Assembly: GCA_027924645.1 (NCBI GenBank)
Contig: BSBN01000140.1
Coordinates: 8,562,501-8,626,500, forward strand
Direction: 5' to 3'
Length of the DNA: 64,000 nt
Origin: Cunninghamia lanceolata
Lineage: Eukaryota > Streptophyta > Pinopsida > Cupressales > Cupressaceae
Shown: one piece after another, positions 11,772 through 22,598 of the stretch
Position numbering within the stretch: position 1 is the first letter of the stretch
Layout of the letters: each line of letters opens with the position of its first letter
Position numbers and translations under genes: made by a program
The notes under the pieces: model-generated
The model's database searches: none
Told to the model about the DNA's origin: nothing
Seen by the model: the letters and a program-made list of their open reading frames with translations, nothing else

Positions 11772-12395
11772 ATGATCAGGAGACATCCACAGGCACATTG
11801 AAATCATCAAGAGACAACTGCACAACTTCTAGCTACTCTTTCAAGAAGATTATTTAAATTAGAGCACATAAACAACACATCCAACTACTGTCATAAGGAA
11901 AAGATTGCTTGCAGACCACCAAATCATGAACCATTGAAGTTGAAGGCACTTAACATCATCTTAGACTTAACTCTAGAACTATAGACAAAAAATACTTCAA
12001 TGCGGAGGAATACAGAGGATAACACTTCCTCCATGTTACCACCAAACATGCAAGAAAAGCAATTTTCACTCTAGTGAACATAATCACTCAAATTTTCATA
12101 CCAGAGGCTCAAATTTGGAATATAACATCTTCAAATAGACCTCTAAATAAATTTCAATCTGTAGACAAAGATATTCATCTTATAGGAAATGTGAAGCAAT
12201 CTTTTGGACTGTTCTTCTATATGTAATACACTATTTCCACTGCAACTCACTGTTTCTACCAGAGGAGCCAATTTTATCAATATCCTCAACATCAAGATCA
12301 CAAGCAAGCAAGAAAATAAGAGCACAGTTAACACCAATGACAACACAGATATGTTAACATCAATTACAACACCGATTAGGCACATACTTGCAACA

Positions 12396-12407
12396 ATCTC
12401 CCCCTTT
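12396..12407 (-). promoter_or_regulatory. Element B polypurine tract (copy 1)
   Basis: The minus strand reads AAAGGGGGAGAT just before the B LTR, identical to that of element A. Confidence 0.85.
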
Positions 12408-13262
12408 GTCATTGATGGTAACATATGATGTGAAAAACTGAAAAAAAGTATCAAGACAATATTCTCCCCCTTTCTCTTTACACATCTACATTCTTTCTCC
12501 CCCTGAGTTTTTCATATGATTTCTCTCCCACTTTAACATCAATGGCAAAGGGCACATACTTACATCCTATTTCTCTGCTCCAACTGAAATTTCTTTATGA
12601 GGAACTCATACCGATAACATGTAGCTACTCCCTTTGAGAGGTAGCTTTTATTGGCCTAGGTAAAATAATGACTTCTTCAGTTACTTTTTCAATTTCCCTC
12701 CTTGGTTTTAAATACATTTTTATCCACAGACATAGGGATATGTTCCCAAGACTAATTCTTCTCGGTGTGTTCTTTCACACCCCTTGTTCTTGTCAGTTAC
12801 CAATGATTTGATCTTCAGTGTGATGCTCTTGCACAAGTCCTATGGGTCTTAGAAATCCTTTGCATAGCTTCTTCATCCTACACTTTCTTTCCTTTTTCTT
12901 CATTACTTCATTAAGACTCAACTGGTTCATGTCCATTCTCCTCAGATTTCATCAGATACTGTCAATCATCATGAAAACTTGCTCTGTACTAGGAGCAATT
13001 TTGTTCTATCAACCTGATTTTTTTGTACAATTCTTCTTTTAGCCTTCACAAATACAGTCTCAGTGCTAACTTAGACTTTTCTTGTTGATCCTTGACTTTG
13101 TATCTTTATGTTGGGTTATTAGCATCAATCTTTTGGTTAAGGAGGAAATATTTTCAATAAGACTCCCCATGAGCCAGAGCTCCTAATTTACTTCCTAGAT
13201 GAAATATCTACACTAGAAGCTGATGTAGAGCCATCTTTGACTTTAATCACATCTTTCTTCAT
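12408..13262 (-). pseudogene. Element B 3' interior: integrase-RT linker relic, no RT
   Basis: On the minus strand a frame through about 12795-12850 reads LVQEHHTEDQIIGN, followed by a broken RIS-LGNIS block. It matches the SEDQIIGD linker that precedes reverse transcriptase in element A. No reverse transcriptase or RNase H motif follows; after a few hundred decayed bases with more CTCCCCC tracts the polypurine tract is reached. Copy 2 (20589-21430) shows the same. I infer that RT and RNase H were lost before the tandem duplication. Confidence 0.6.
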
Positions 13263-13862
13263 CTAGATCTTGCCAATTTCTTTCTTAGTTTCAGTTGGAT
13301 CAACTTTTTCCTTTCCCTTATCATTCCTCTTCTCTATTTTCCTTTCTTCAGCATAGTAGTTTCCTTTCACATTATTGCTTCTACAAAAATTTTCTATATG
13401 TCCAAGTTTGTTGCAATCATAGCACACAATACTTCCATGTCCTTGATTCCTTCCTATGAATGAATTCATCCTTGATCTGCATTGATTAGCCATGTGCCCA
13501 AATCTATTGCAAGCAAAGCACTTTCCATTGAATGATTGAGTATTCATTGCATTGTAAAAGTCATTCCTTACCAGACTTTTGCATTCATTTGATCTATGAC
13601 CAATTTTCTTGCAATTGAAGCATTGACTAGAGAATGATGGAGCATTATGATTTATTCTACTACTACACTGAGTAGCCTTATGACCAAACTTTTTGCAATT
13701 AAAACAATAGCCATTGAAAGATGGGTACCTTTGCGCATTTGGTTGCCTAACTTGTGCTCTTCTTAATCTATTCCTTTGAGTTTGAGTATGTTTTCCTTTC
13801 TCCTTCTTGGCTTCAACATTTTCTTCTTGATTTTCTCTGGAACTTCCACTTATCTCAGACAT
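13263..13862 (-). pseudogene. Element B array of four CCHC zinc knuckles (gag-like)
   Basis: A 199-codon minus-strand frame with ATG at 13860-13862 (MSEISGSSREN). After a basic, K/E/Q-rich start (QTQRNRLRRAQVRQ) come four CX2CX4HX4C knuckles: CFNCKKFGHKATQC, CFNCKKIGHRSNEC, CFACNRFGHMANQC and CYDCNKLGHIENFC, then a charged tail ending TETKKEIGKI. Such knuckles bind nucleic acid in gag proteins. In a normal copia element one or two knuckles lie before protease. Here four lie after integrase, preceded by a coiled coil. Copy 2 has the same array at about 21480-22076, so the arrangement is not a local accident. Confidence 0.85.
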
Positions 13863-14350
13863 TGCATCCTTTTTTTTTACTTGCCATAGCCATTTGCCTA
13901 TTCAATTTGGCATCACTCTCACTTAGTTTGTCTCATTCAACCCATGAGTGTTTCAGATCTATTTTTAGATCAACAACTCCTTCTTCAAGCTTTATGCATT
14001 ACTTATCAGACATTCATCAATTTTTGCTTTCTCTTCATTTGCTAACCTTAATTCTTCATTATTCTCTTTGAGTCTTTACTTGAGCTCTTTGATTTTCTTA
14101 CTTATCTCCTTGATGTATTCATTTGCTTCTGTTAAGTTTCCCTTCAAGTCCATACTTTCATCTTTAGATTTCTCAAGGTTTTCAAGATTATTCTTAGACC
14201 CTTCACTTTTAGAGGACAAAAAATTATCTTCAAGAGTTTTCGTTGTGTTGTAGGCTTCAATTGGTGATTTAGCAATCAAGCACCAATTTGTTTGTATTTT
14301 AGTAGATTTATGTCCAGTTGTCTGCAATCCTTTTTGTTCAATCCCTTCCT
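13863..14350 (-). pseudogene. Element B coiled-coil segment after integrase
   Basis: The minus-strand frame runs on from the integrase end (NVKVEEEG) into TKIQTNWCLIAKSP, then KSEGSKNNLENLEKSKDES, EANEYIKEISKKIKELK and a long K/E/L-rich stretch (best read in copy 2: RLKENNEELRLANEEKEKLEECLI, split here by a stop). The heptad-like pattern indicates a coiled coil, as found in the C-terminal half of some large plant copia gag proteins. It leads into the zinc-knuckle array with one or two frame breaks. Confidence 0.7.
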
Positions 14351-15400
14351 CTTCAACCTTAACATTTACACTTTCAATGATCTTTTTCAATTTCTTGTTG
14401 TAACATTGATAGGCCTTACTCTTGGTAGAATATCCAAGGAAGATCCCTTCATCATATTCAACATTGCTTTTGCCAGCCACTTCTTTTTTGATATAGCATT
14501 TGCTTCCAAAAACTTTAAAATACTTCACTAAAGGACTCTTATCATACCACAATTCATAGGGAGTTTTTATATCATTACCCTTCACTTGAATTCTATTTAG
14601 AGTGTAGACAACAGTATGCATGGCTTCTTTCCAATAGTCTTCTAGTAGGTCAACTTCCTTAATAATTGTCTTAGTAGCTTCTTGAACAGTTCTGCTTATT
14701 GTTTCCATCATTCTATTTTCTTTATATAGCTATCTTTTTATCCCACTAGTCTCACAGAACATATTGAATTTTTTAGAGGTAAACTCTTCTCCTTTGTCAG
14801 TCTTCAAGAATTTGATTTTCATATTCAACTCATCTTCAACCATAGATTTAAAGGTTTTAAATGCTTCTTAAGATTTTGATTTTTCTTTGAGGAAGCTTAC
14901 CCAAATCATCTTAGAATAGTCATCAACAAACAACATAAAGTACTTGTCATCTTGGAGACTTTTCACTTTTGTGGGACCAAAAAAATTTGTATGAACCAGT
15001 TCCCACAATTCATTTGAGGAATTTTCCTTCAACCTATAAGCTTCTTTTAGTATGCTTTTTAGCTTAACACATCTTATAGGTGAAGTTACTGAAATGTATC
15101 CCTTCTGGCAGATCTTTCAAAGCCTGAGCTAAGTTTATCCTTACTAGGTCATTAGGATTAATGTGACACAATTTCCTATGCGAAAGAAAACTTTGATGAT
15201 TTTGGGTTATAGAGTAGATAATGTCACCTTTCCTAATATGATAAAGATTTTCTTCTATTCTTTTTCCACTAGCTATTACAACTCCAAATTTATCTCTGAT
15301 TTCAAAGGCGTCATTCTAAAATATAAAGTTGTATACTTCTCTACACAATTGACCAACGCTTAGGAGATTTTTTCTTAGGCTTTCAACATAGAGAACATCT
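14351..15400 (-). pseudogene. Element B integrase (copy 1)
   Basis: Decayed minus-strand copia integrase. Recognisable pieces are the zinc-binding region (LCHINPNDLVRINLAQA-like), LVHTNLCGPTK-like residues, VDDYSKMIW, FLKEK, a second catalytic region near 14800 and MMETISRTVQEATKTI, EAMHTVVYTLNRIQVKGND, KTPYELWYDKSP, KYFKVFGSKCYIKK, EGIFLGYSTKSKAYQCYNKKLKKIIESVNVK. The last part is colinear with the integrase C-terminus of element A. Several stops and frameshifts make it non-functional. Copy 2 (22599-23265) reads better in places. Confidence 0.85.
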
Positions 15401-15408
15401 TTAGTATG

Positions 15409-15795
15409 TTATTTTCCATCAAAACTGATTGAACCTTTTCCACATATTTTAGTAGTACAATCATCTCCAAATCTAACCAACCCTTCTTCATTCTTCACAA
15501 AATCAATAAACTTGCCTTTATCACCAATCATATGGTTTGAAAAGATACTATGAATAATCCAATAGTTCCTTACCTTTGGATCAAAACTCTCATCATCTTT
15601 GCAATTTTCATCCTCTAAATTAAGACAATAGTCATCATTTTCATCTTCTTCAACATCATAAAATATTTTCTTGGATTCTCTACATTTGCCTTCTTCATCG
15701 TAAATTTTTGAGTTTCTTTTTACACATCTAGAAGCATAGTGTCCAACTTCACCACACTTGGAACAATTGAAAGATAATTCATCCTTGCGTGACAT
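15409..15795 (-). pseudogene. Element B single CCHC knuckle and protease (copy 1)
   Basis: The first frame after the primer-binding site: ATG at 15793-15795 starts MSRKDELSFNCSKCGEVGHYASRC, so the CCHC knuckle is at residues 10-23 and the usual gag of about 250 residues before it is missing. An acidic region (EEDENDDYCLNLEDENC) is followed by the protease block. In copy 1 the catalytic box is wrecked (WIIHSIFSNHMIGDKG). In copy 2 (near 23745) it reads WVIDSSCSNHMTSD, with DSS instead of DSG. Element B therefore starts almost at the knuckle, a gag deletion shared by both copies. Confidence 0.85.
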
Positions 15796-15838
15796 CTCAA
15801 ATCAACCTCAATCTACCAGGTTTTCTTCCAAGGAACCT

Positions 15839-15850
15839 ACTCTAATACCA
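15839..15850 (-). other. Element B primer-binding site (copy 1)
   Basis: The minus strand reads TGGTATTAGAGT, two mismatches from the initiator-Met complement TGGTATCAGAGC, two bases from the LTR. Copy 2 (24033-24044) has one mismatch. Confidence 0.8.
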
Positions 15851-15852
15851 AT

Positions 15853-15875
15853 TGTTGAAATACATAGGACAACTA
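15853..15875 (-). repeat. Element B right LTR stub (copy 1)
   Basis: The first 23 bp of the B LTR (TGTTGAAATACATAGG...), interrupted by a gypsy element after AACTA. The rest of this LTR is missing from copy 1 because the duplicated block ends within the gypsy element. Confidence 0.85.
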
Positions 15876-17190
15876 TGTAATGAAATAACTTGCACAATAG
15901 AAGAAGATGATATGAAATATGCTGCAAATACTTGATAATAACTGAGAATAATAGGCCACTTAGAGGGGGCAAACCTCCAAATATATCCAACGAGAAAACA
16001 ATTCACAATATGGTGATGAAATAAGACTCACATCCTCCAATATATACCTAATTATGCTAAGACTGAATAGACACACCCCTATATAAGCCCTTGGCTAACC
16101 TAGCTAATTAATTAATAATGTAATAATGAAAACATGACTTAATTAGGAGTTAAGATAGCCACAAGCTGACTATTCATAACCTGATGTACACCAATATTAA
16201 GGGTGTAGCATGCCCCCTCTTCAAAGAAGAATTGTTCTCAATGCTAATCAAGTGTGGATTCTTTTGAATGAACTCCTCATCCTCCCATGTGGCCTCTTCA
16301 AATAGTAAATTCTTCCATTGGATGAGATATTCAGTGAGAGTTCTGTTCCTTAACTTCTTCGTGTGTATTTGACAAATGCTCTCTAGTTCCAAAAAGATTC
16401 TTCCTTCTTCATCAAGCTCTGGTAGTACTATTTGAGTAGGAATATTATGCCCAATTACCTTCTTCAAACAAGAAACATGAAAAACTAGATTTATCTTTGT
16501 TGTTGGTGGCAACTCTAGCTTGTAGCCAACACTACCAATCTTTTGCATGATTTGGTATGGCCCATAATACCTTGGAGACACATTATTTTTCTATGTTTCC
16601 TTAGTGAGATTTTCTTATAAGGCTACAATCTCAAGAAGACCCAATCCCCAACTTTAAAACCTCTTTCACTACGATGTTGGTCTGCCTATTGTTTCATTCA
16701 ATTTTGAGCCATGGCTAAATTCTCCTTGAGTCTTGCAAGTACCTTTTGTTGATGAAGCAAGTGGTCCTCTACTACCTGAACTCTTGGTGAGACCTTTAAT
16801 GATGATGTGATGGAAGGAGGATGATATCCATAAAGTGCCAAAAATGGAGACATTTTTGATGAGCTATGAAAAGAAGTGTTATACCACCATTCTGGAAGTG
16901 GTAGCCAATCTACCCATTGAGTCTGTTTCTCTGAAGTGAAACAATGTAGATATCCTTCCAAACACTTATTAACAACCTTAGTTTGCCCGTCTGATTGAGG
17001 GTGGTATGAAGAACTATGAGCCAATTGAGTACCCAAACATGAGAATAAATCTTTCCAAAAGTGACTAGTAAAGATAGGATCACGATCACTGACAATAACC
17101 TTAGGTGTACCATGTAGCTTTTGGATATTCTCCAAAAAAACTTTTGCCACTGCACTTGTAAAATGATGTGATAATGCAATGAAATGTGCA
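15876..17190 (-). mobile_element. Truncated Ty3-gypsy chromovirus (copy of G)
   Basis: Starts with a 335-bp LTR (15876-16210, TGTAATGAAA...GTGTAGCA) preceded by the AACTA target duplication (15871-15875). A polypurine tract (minus strand AGAGGGGGCA) is at 16211-16220. The element runs on the minus strand through chromodomain and integrase and is cut at about 17190, the tandem-duplication junction. Confidence 0.9.
16174..16581 (-). pseudogene. Gypsy integrase C-terminus with chromodomain (truncated copy)
   Basis: A 135-codon frame: PRYYGPYQIMQKIGSVGYKLELP (GPY/F-type integrase C-terminal module), HVSCLKKVIG, then a chromodomain-like LTEYLIQWKNLLFEEATWEDEEF. Chromodomains at this position define chromoviruses and are thought to steer integration to particular histone marks. 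The frame reads through the polypurine tract into the LTR before stopping, so the native stop may lie in the LTR. Confidence 0.88.
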
Positions 17191-17198
17191 GTGTGCAT
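16698..17198 (-). pseudogene. Gypsy integrase core (truncated at duplication junction)
   Basis: A minus-strand frame with [69 protein letters not shown] and a FLALYGYHPPS block: catalytic D of SDRD and the downstream HPQSDGQTEV-type motif with E changed to K. The first catalytic D is lost upstream because the frame begins at the junction (about 17190). It matches the G copy at 25062-25378. Confidence 0.9.
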
Positions 17199-17216
17199 AC
17201 ATTTGTCTTTACAACT

Positions 17217-18691
17217 TTACGATTGTTAATACCCACATTCTTTTATACACACTTCAAAGTTTAAAATAAAAAATGAGTTGTGAGAATGCTACGATAAATT
17301 GGTTTTAAAGATTTTTTCAATTTATTGTAGCCTAGATCAAATAATATTAATATTTATTTAAAATTATTATATTTAATTTAAAATATGAAATAATATTAAT
17401 AAACAAATTTAATAGATAAAATTAATATTTTTACTATAGAATAATTGAATTTTTTTAAATAATTTTTTTACATTATTTTTTAAAATATATTAGAATATTA
17501 GAATATTAAATGATATACATTTTATTGAATTTATTATATATTAAATCTTAAAATATTTTAAAATAAATATTTAAAAGTATATTACATTTTATTTACAATT
17601 TAAATTAAGGTATATAATACAATATATTGTTGTAAAGTAGAAAATTGGATATATTATTTTTGTTAACTCTCAACACATTGTTTTGATATTGAATTTATCA
17701 TTTTTTTTTTGTATAAGTTGACTCAAACCCTACATTGATCATACATCTACTAGTTATCACTTTAAAAAGAAAATTTGTCTTTCCTCGCTAAAATTTTCCC
17801 TTACAAGACTAGACCATGGGCTCAAATATGTCTACTAGACAAAATTACAAATTAATAGTTACCACATAAGACAGCTTGTGTACACTTTAAACAACATTAT
17901 GTGTTAACACATAAGTGTTAGTTATGATATATTCAACTATGCAAGCCACCACATTATTGCATGCCACTAACCATGACTCAATGCTTCTCTGCACACCACT
18001 TACCAATTAATCTGTAGTCAACAATTTATACATTTCACATCCACATAAGACATCCTATTTAGAGAGAAAGACTAAAAGATCAACTATAAGGAACATAACT
18101 TCCAATCAAATGGAAGGTCAAGCAAATCAGATCATGATTCATTTCATATTCTCAATTTGTTTGGTAACCATAGTATATATGCATTTAATCTTCAATGTGG
18201 AAATTTGGATAACGAAATAGTCTAGGAAAACTAGTTTAATGTGATTACCTCTCTTTGGTCACGAGAATTCTCATTCCTAGCCTTGCTATCTATAATATCT
18301 TATTTAAATAGCCAATTCATATATCTATTTTAATAGAGGCATCACATACTTTTCTAAAAGTCTTCTACCCTATATTCAATTAGGTATTAGATTATTCATA
18401 TTTTCTAGATTTTTACACAATATTTTAAGGAATGTTTCCCACTACATTCAACTTACACTTGAACCTCATAGTAAGAGAAAAATGGTCAAGAAGTAGTGTG
18501 ATGTAGTCATGGCCAGAGGGTTCAATGAAGGATTATCCAACCATGTAGCTTAGTGAACAATCACACAGTGAAACTTGATGTAATAACCTAAAAAACAACA
18601 TGATCTTTATTGATTCACAACAATGAATTATTTACAATATACCATAATGGGATTACAACATGCTAGGAGACAACTATTTGATTATATATAT
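17217..18691. other. Flank of element E, copy 2; no gene
   Basis: Counterpart of 1936-3403. The last five bases (18687-18691, TATAT) are the left target duplication of element E. Confidence 0.7.
18687..18691. repeat. Target-site duplication TATAT, left of E
   Basis: Partner at 40104-40108. AT-rich, so a chance match is possible, but the position is exact at both LTR ends. Confidence 0.75.
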
Positions 18692-19102
18692 TGTTGGTGT
18701 AATTAATTAATTGCACCTTTTACTAAGTTTACTTAGGTAATTATTATTTATTTACTTGAGTAAAAAAATAAATAAGAGCACATGTAATTTCCTTGATTGA
18801 TGGGAACACATGCAATAGCTCATGCAATATCTCCCACATCAAGATGAGTTCACTACACATCTCTACTCATGCAATTTAGTTAGTCTCTAGTTCATTGTTC
18901 TCCTCAAGGACACTTGTCACATTGACTTGTGCATGCAGCTTATTTAAATGTACTTCTTCCATTCATTTGATGGTTGATTTGGTTGAGTAATTCATTTCCT
19001 CTATTTTGGAATATCTTGTATTATTGTATATCATGTTATTTTTTTGTGTTTATAGGTATTGTAACTTTCTTCTTGCACCTAGATTCAGGCTTGTGTAATA
19101 GG
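18692..19102 (+). repeat. Element E 5' LTR (copy 2), main part
   Basis: TGTTGGTGTAATTAATT... The LTR is interrupted by B' after ATAGG (mutated ATTGG) and finishes at 36605-36623 with ATTCTCATTGAATCTTACA. Confidence 0.9.
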
Positions 19103-20575
19103 TGTTGAAATACACAGGACAACTGAGAGGGTGGTGAATCAGTTGTCAAAAAAACATAGCTTCATATGAATATCAAACCATCAACTACTTAATTACTGAT
19201 AATCAGATTTAATGATGAAAGCATAAAACAATAAACTTCATCACAATCACACATTCAACATAGTAGACACTAGATTTTTACATGGAAAACCCTAGAAGGA
19301 AAAAACCACAGTGGGTGTTAGCCCACAAAAATATATATGTTATGTCAATATCAAAAAATAGAGGCTCGCTGCCTACGAGGCTCACTACCTAAAAATGCTA
19401 ACTGTAAAGATTGGCTCACTACCAAGGGGTGGCTCACTACCAAGAATTTTGAACTGAGATAATAGCATCTACTCCATGCTGTGTTTCAGTTCCATTTAAG
19501 CACAATACATTTCCTCTGCTCTACTCTACCTTTACTCTTCACACTTATCTTCACATTTTACCCAAGGATATCTTTTTCACAATTTCATTACAAGCCTTTA
19601 TACAATTCATCAACCTTGGAATGTACATCAAGGTTAGCATTACATTCATCAACTCTTGGAACAATCTCCAAGGCCAACATTACAAACATATATTAAATAG
19701 GTATGGACCTAATACAAAGATTTGCTAAGGAAAAGATGTAAAGATGTATGGGATCACATCATGCCTTAGCTGGGACTCAAATTCAATCCTTCATGCCATG
19801 ACATGCTTCTACAATCTTCAATGCATCTCTGCAATTTGTGAAATCAACCATGTCAGCCAAGACTGGTGAGAACACTAGGTCTTCTAAGAATATTCTTCAT
19901 TCACGGTCCTTGGACTTTCTCTTTGCAGACCACTCCAAGAGTAGGTACATGATCAAGAGACATCTACAAGCACATTGAAATCATCAAGACACAACTGCAC
20001 AACTTCTAGCCACTCTGTCAAGAAGATTATTCAAACTGAAGCACATAAACAATACAGCTAACTACTATCATAAGGAAAAGATCACTTGCAGACTAGCAGA
20101 TCACGAACCATTGAAGTCGAACACACTTAACATCATCTTGGACTTAACTCTACAACCACAAACAAAAATACTTCAATGCAGAGGAATGCATAGCATAACA
20201 CTTTCTCCCTGTTCCCACTAAACATGCAGGAAAAGTAGTTTTCACTCTGGTGAACATAACTCACTCAAATCATCATACCAAAGCCTCAAATTTGGAATAT
20301 AACATCTTCAAACAAACTTCTAAATAACTTTCAATCTATAGACAAAGATATTCATCCTAAAGGAAATATGGAGCAATCTTTTGGATTGTTCTTCTGTATG
20401 CAATACATTGTTTCCACTGCAACTCACTATTTCTACTAGAAGAGCTAATTTTCTCAATATCTTCAACATCAAGATCACAAGCAAGCTACAAAATAAGAGC
20501 ATAGTTGACACCAATGACAACACAAATATGTTAAAATCAATAATGACAACACTGATTATGCACATACTTGCAACA
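19103..20575 (-). repeat. Element B' left LTR (3' LTR)
   Basis: TGTTGAAATACACAGG...CTTGCAACA. It contains the empty GGTAC site (19944-19948) that element A occupies in copy 1, and a TATA-like box for the minus strand at 19595-19602. Confidence 0.92.
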
Positions 20576-20588
20576 ATCTTCCCCTTTG
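20576..20588 (-). promoter_or_regulatory. Element B' polypurine tract
   Basis: The minus strand reads AAAGGGGGAAGAT before the LTR. Confidence 0.8.
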
Positions 20589-21430
20589 TCATTGATGGCA
20601 GCATATGATGTGAAAAACTAAAAAAAAAACCATCAAGACAAGATTCTCCCCCTTTCTCTTTACACATATGCATTCTTTCTCCTCCTAAGTTTTTTGCATG
20701 ATTTCTCTTCCCTTTGACATCAATGGCAATCAACACATACTTGCATCATGCTGCTCTGCTCCAACTGAACTTTCTTTATTAGGAACTCATACTGGTAACA
20801 TGTAGCTACTCCCTCTGAGAGGTAGCTTTTATTGGCCTAGGTAAAACAATGACTTCTTCAGTCACATTTTCACTTTCCCTCCTTGGTTTTAAATACATTC
20901 TTATCTATAGACATAGGGATATGTTCCCAAGTCTGATTCTTCTCAATGTGTTCTTTTGCACCCCTTGTTGCTATCAGATACCAATGATTTGATCTTCAGT
21001 GTGATGCTCTTGCATAAGTCCTATGGGTCTTAGAAATCCTTTGTGGAGCTTCTTCATCCTGCACTTTCTTTCCTTTTTCTTCATTGCTTCATTAAGACTC
21101 AACTAGTTCATGTCCATTCTCCTCAGAGTTCATCATGTACTATCAATCATCATGACTTGCTCTGTACTAGGAGCAATTTTGTTCTATCAAACCAATTTTT
21201 TTGCACAATTCTTCTTTTATCCTTCACAAATACAGTCTCAGTCCTGACTTAGACTTTTTCTATTGATCCTTGACCTTGAATCTTTATGTTGGGTCATTAG
21301 CATCAATCTTTTGGTTGGGGAGGAAAGATTTTCAGTAAGACTCCCCCTAAGCTAGAGCTCCTAATTTACTTTCCAGAGGAAATATCTACACTAGAAGCTA
21401 ATGTAGATCCATCTTTGACTTCAACCACAT
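20589..21430 (-). pseudogene. Element B' linker relic without RT
   Basis: Same content as 12408-13262, including the EHHTEDQIIG-type linker at about 20980-21020. No reverse transcriptase motif was found on either strand. Confidence 0.55.
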
Positions 21431-22076
21431 CTTTCTTGATCCAGATCTTGCCCATTTCTTTCTTAGTTTCAACCGGATCAACTTTTTCCTTTCCCTTATC
21501 ATTCCTCTACTCTATTTTCTTTTCTTCAGCATAGTAGTTTCCTTTAACATTCTTGCTTCTGCAAAATTTTGCTATATGTCCAAGTTTGTTGCAATCATAG
21601 CACACAATACTTCCCTGTCCTTGATTCCTTCCTCTAAATGAATTCATCCTTGATCTGCATTGATTAGCCATGTGCCCAAATCTATTGCAAGCAAAGCACT
21701 TTCCATTGAATGATTGAGTATTCCTTGCATTGTAAAAGCCATTCCATACTAGACTTCTGCATTCATTTGATCGATGACCAATTTTCTTGCAATTGAAGCA
21801 TTGACTAGAGAATGATGAAGAATTATGATTTATTCTACTCTGACACTAAGTAGCCTTATGACCAAATTAATTTTTTCAATTAAAACAATAGCCATTGAAA
21901 GATGGGTACCTTTGTGCATTTGGTTGCCTGACTGGTGGTCTTCTTAATCTATTCCTTTGAGTTTGAGTCTGTTTTCCTTTGTCCTTCTTGGCTTCCCCAT
22001 TTTCTTCTTGATTTTCTCTAGAACTTCCACTTATCTCAGACATCACATCCTTTTTTTCTTGACTTTCCATAGCCAT
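21431..22076 (-). pseudogene. Element B' zinc-knuckle array (copy 2)
   Basis: Starts with ATG at 22074-22076 (MAMESQEKKDVMSEISGSS), followed by the basic region and four knuckles. The first knuckle is broken by a stop near 21876; the next three read CFNCKKIGHRSNEC, CFACNRFGHMANQC and CYDCNKLGHIAKFC. Copy 2 keeps the upstream MAMESQEKKDV residues that copy 1 has lost to a frameshift at a T-run, showing that the knuckle frame was once continuous with the coiled coil. Confidence 0.8.
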
Positions 22077-22124
22077 TTGCCTATTACATCTGGAAGCACT
22101 CTCATTGAGTTTGTCTCATTCAGC

Positions 22125-22596
22125 CTATGAGTGTTCCAGATCTATTTTTAGATCAACAACTTCTTCTTCAAGATTTATGCAATCTGTGGTTTTACTTATC
22201 AGACATTCTTCAAGTTTTTCTTTCTCTTCATTTGCTAACCTTAATTCTTCATTATTCTCTTTGAGTCTTTGCTTAAGCTCTTTGATTTTCTTACTTAGCT
22301 CCTTGATGTATTCATTTGCTTCTATTAAGTTTCGCTTCAAGTCCATACTTTGATCTTTGGATTTCTCAAGGTTTTCAAGATTATTCTTAGACCCTTCACT
22401 TTTAGAGGACAAAAATTTATCTTCAAGAGTTTTCATTGTGTTCCAGGTTTCAGTTGGTGATTTGGCAATCAAGTACCAATTTGTTTGTATTTTAGTAGCT
22501 TTATGTCCATTTGTCTGCAATCCTTTTTGTTCAGTCCCTTCCTCTTCAACCTTAAAATTTGCACTTTCAATGATCTTTTTCAGTTTCTTGTTGTAA
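22125..22596 (-). pseudogene. Element B' coiled-coil segment (copy 2)
   Basis: Clear heptad-rich frame: EANEYIKELSKKIKELKQRLKENN, then ELRLANEEKEKLEECLISKTTD, LEEEVVDLKIDLEHS. It follows directly on the integrase C-terminus and precedes the zinc knuckles. In copy 2 the 131-codon stretch is uninterrupted. Confidence 0.75.
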
Positions 22597-22598
22597 CA

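Larger units (their letters stand above)
3817..12395 (-). repeat. Element B left LTR (3' LTR), split by element A
   Basis: The LTR starts TGTTGAAATACATAGG and ends CTTGCAACA. Without element A it is about 1480 bp (3817-4672 plus 11772-12395). Because B is coded on the minus strand, this is its 3' LTR, and the polypurine tract lies just right of 12395. A TATA-like box for the minus strand is at 4322-4329. Short CTCACTGCC repeats at about 4076-4165 differ in number from the other LTR copies. Confidence 0.9.
1930..17190. repeat. Tandem segmental duplication, copy 1
   Basis: From about 1930 this interval matches 17200-25378 colinearly: E flank, E LTR start, B left LTR, B interior, start of B right LTR and the first part of the gypsy element. 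After subtracting element A and one target duplication (7099 bp) copy 1 is about 8162 bp, against about 8179 bp for copy 2. By eye identity is around 95%. The copy stops inside a gypsy integrase frame at about 17190 and restarts in E-flank DNA at about 17200, which defines the tandem junction. The match at the left end is blurred by short repeats (ACATTTG...TTTACGACT) at 1850-1945. Confidence 0.9.
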
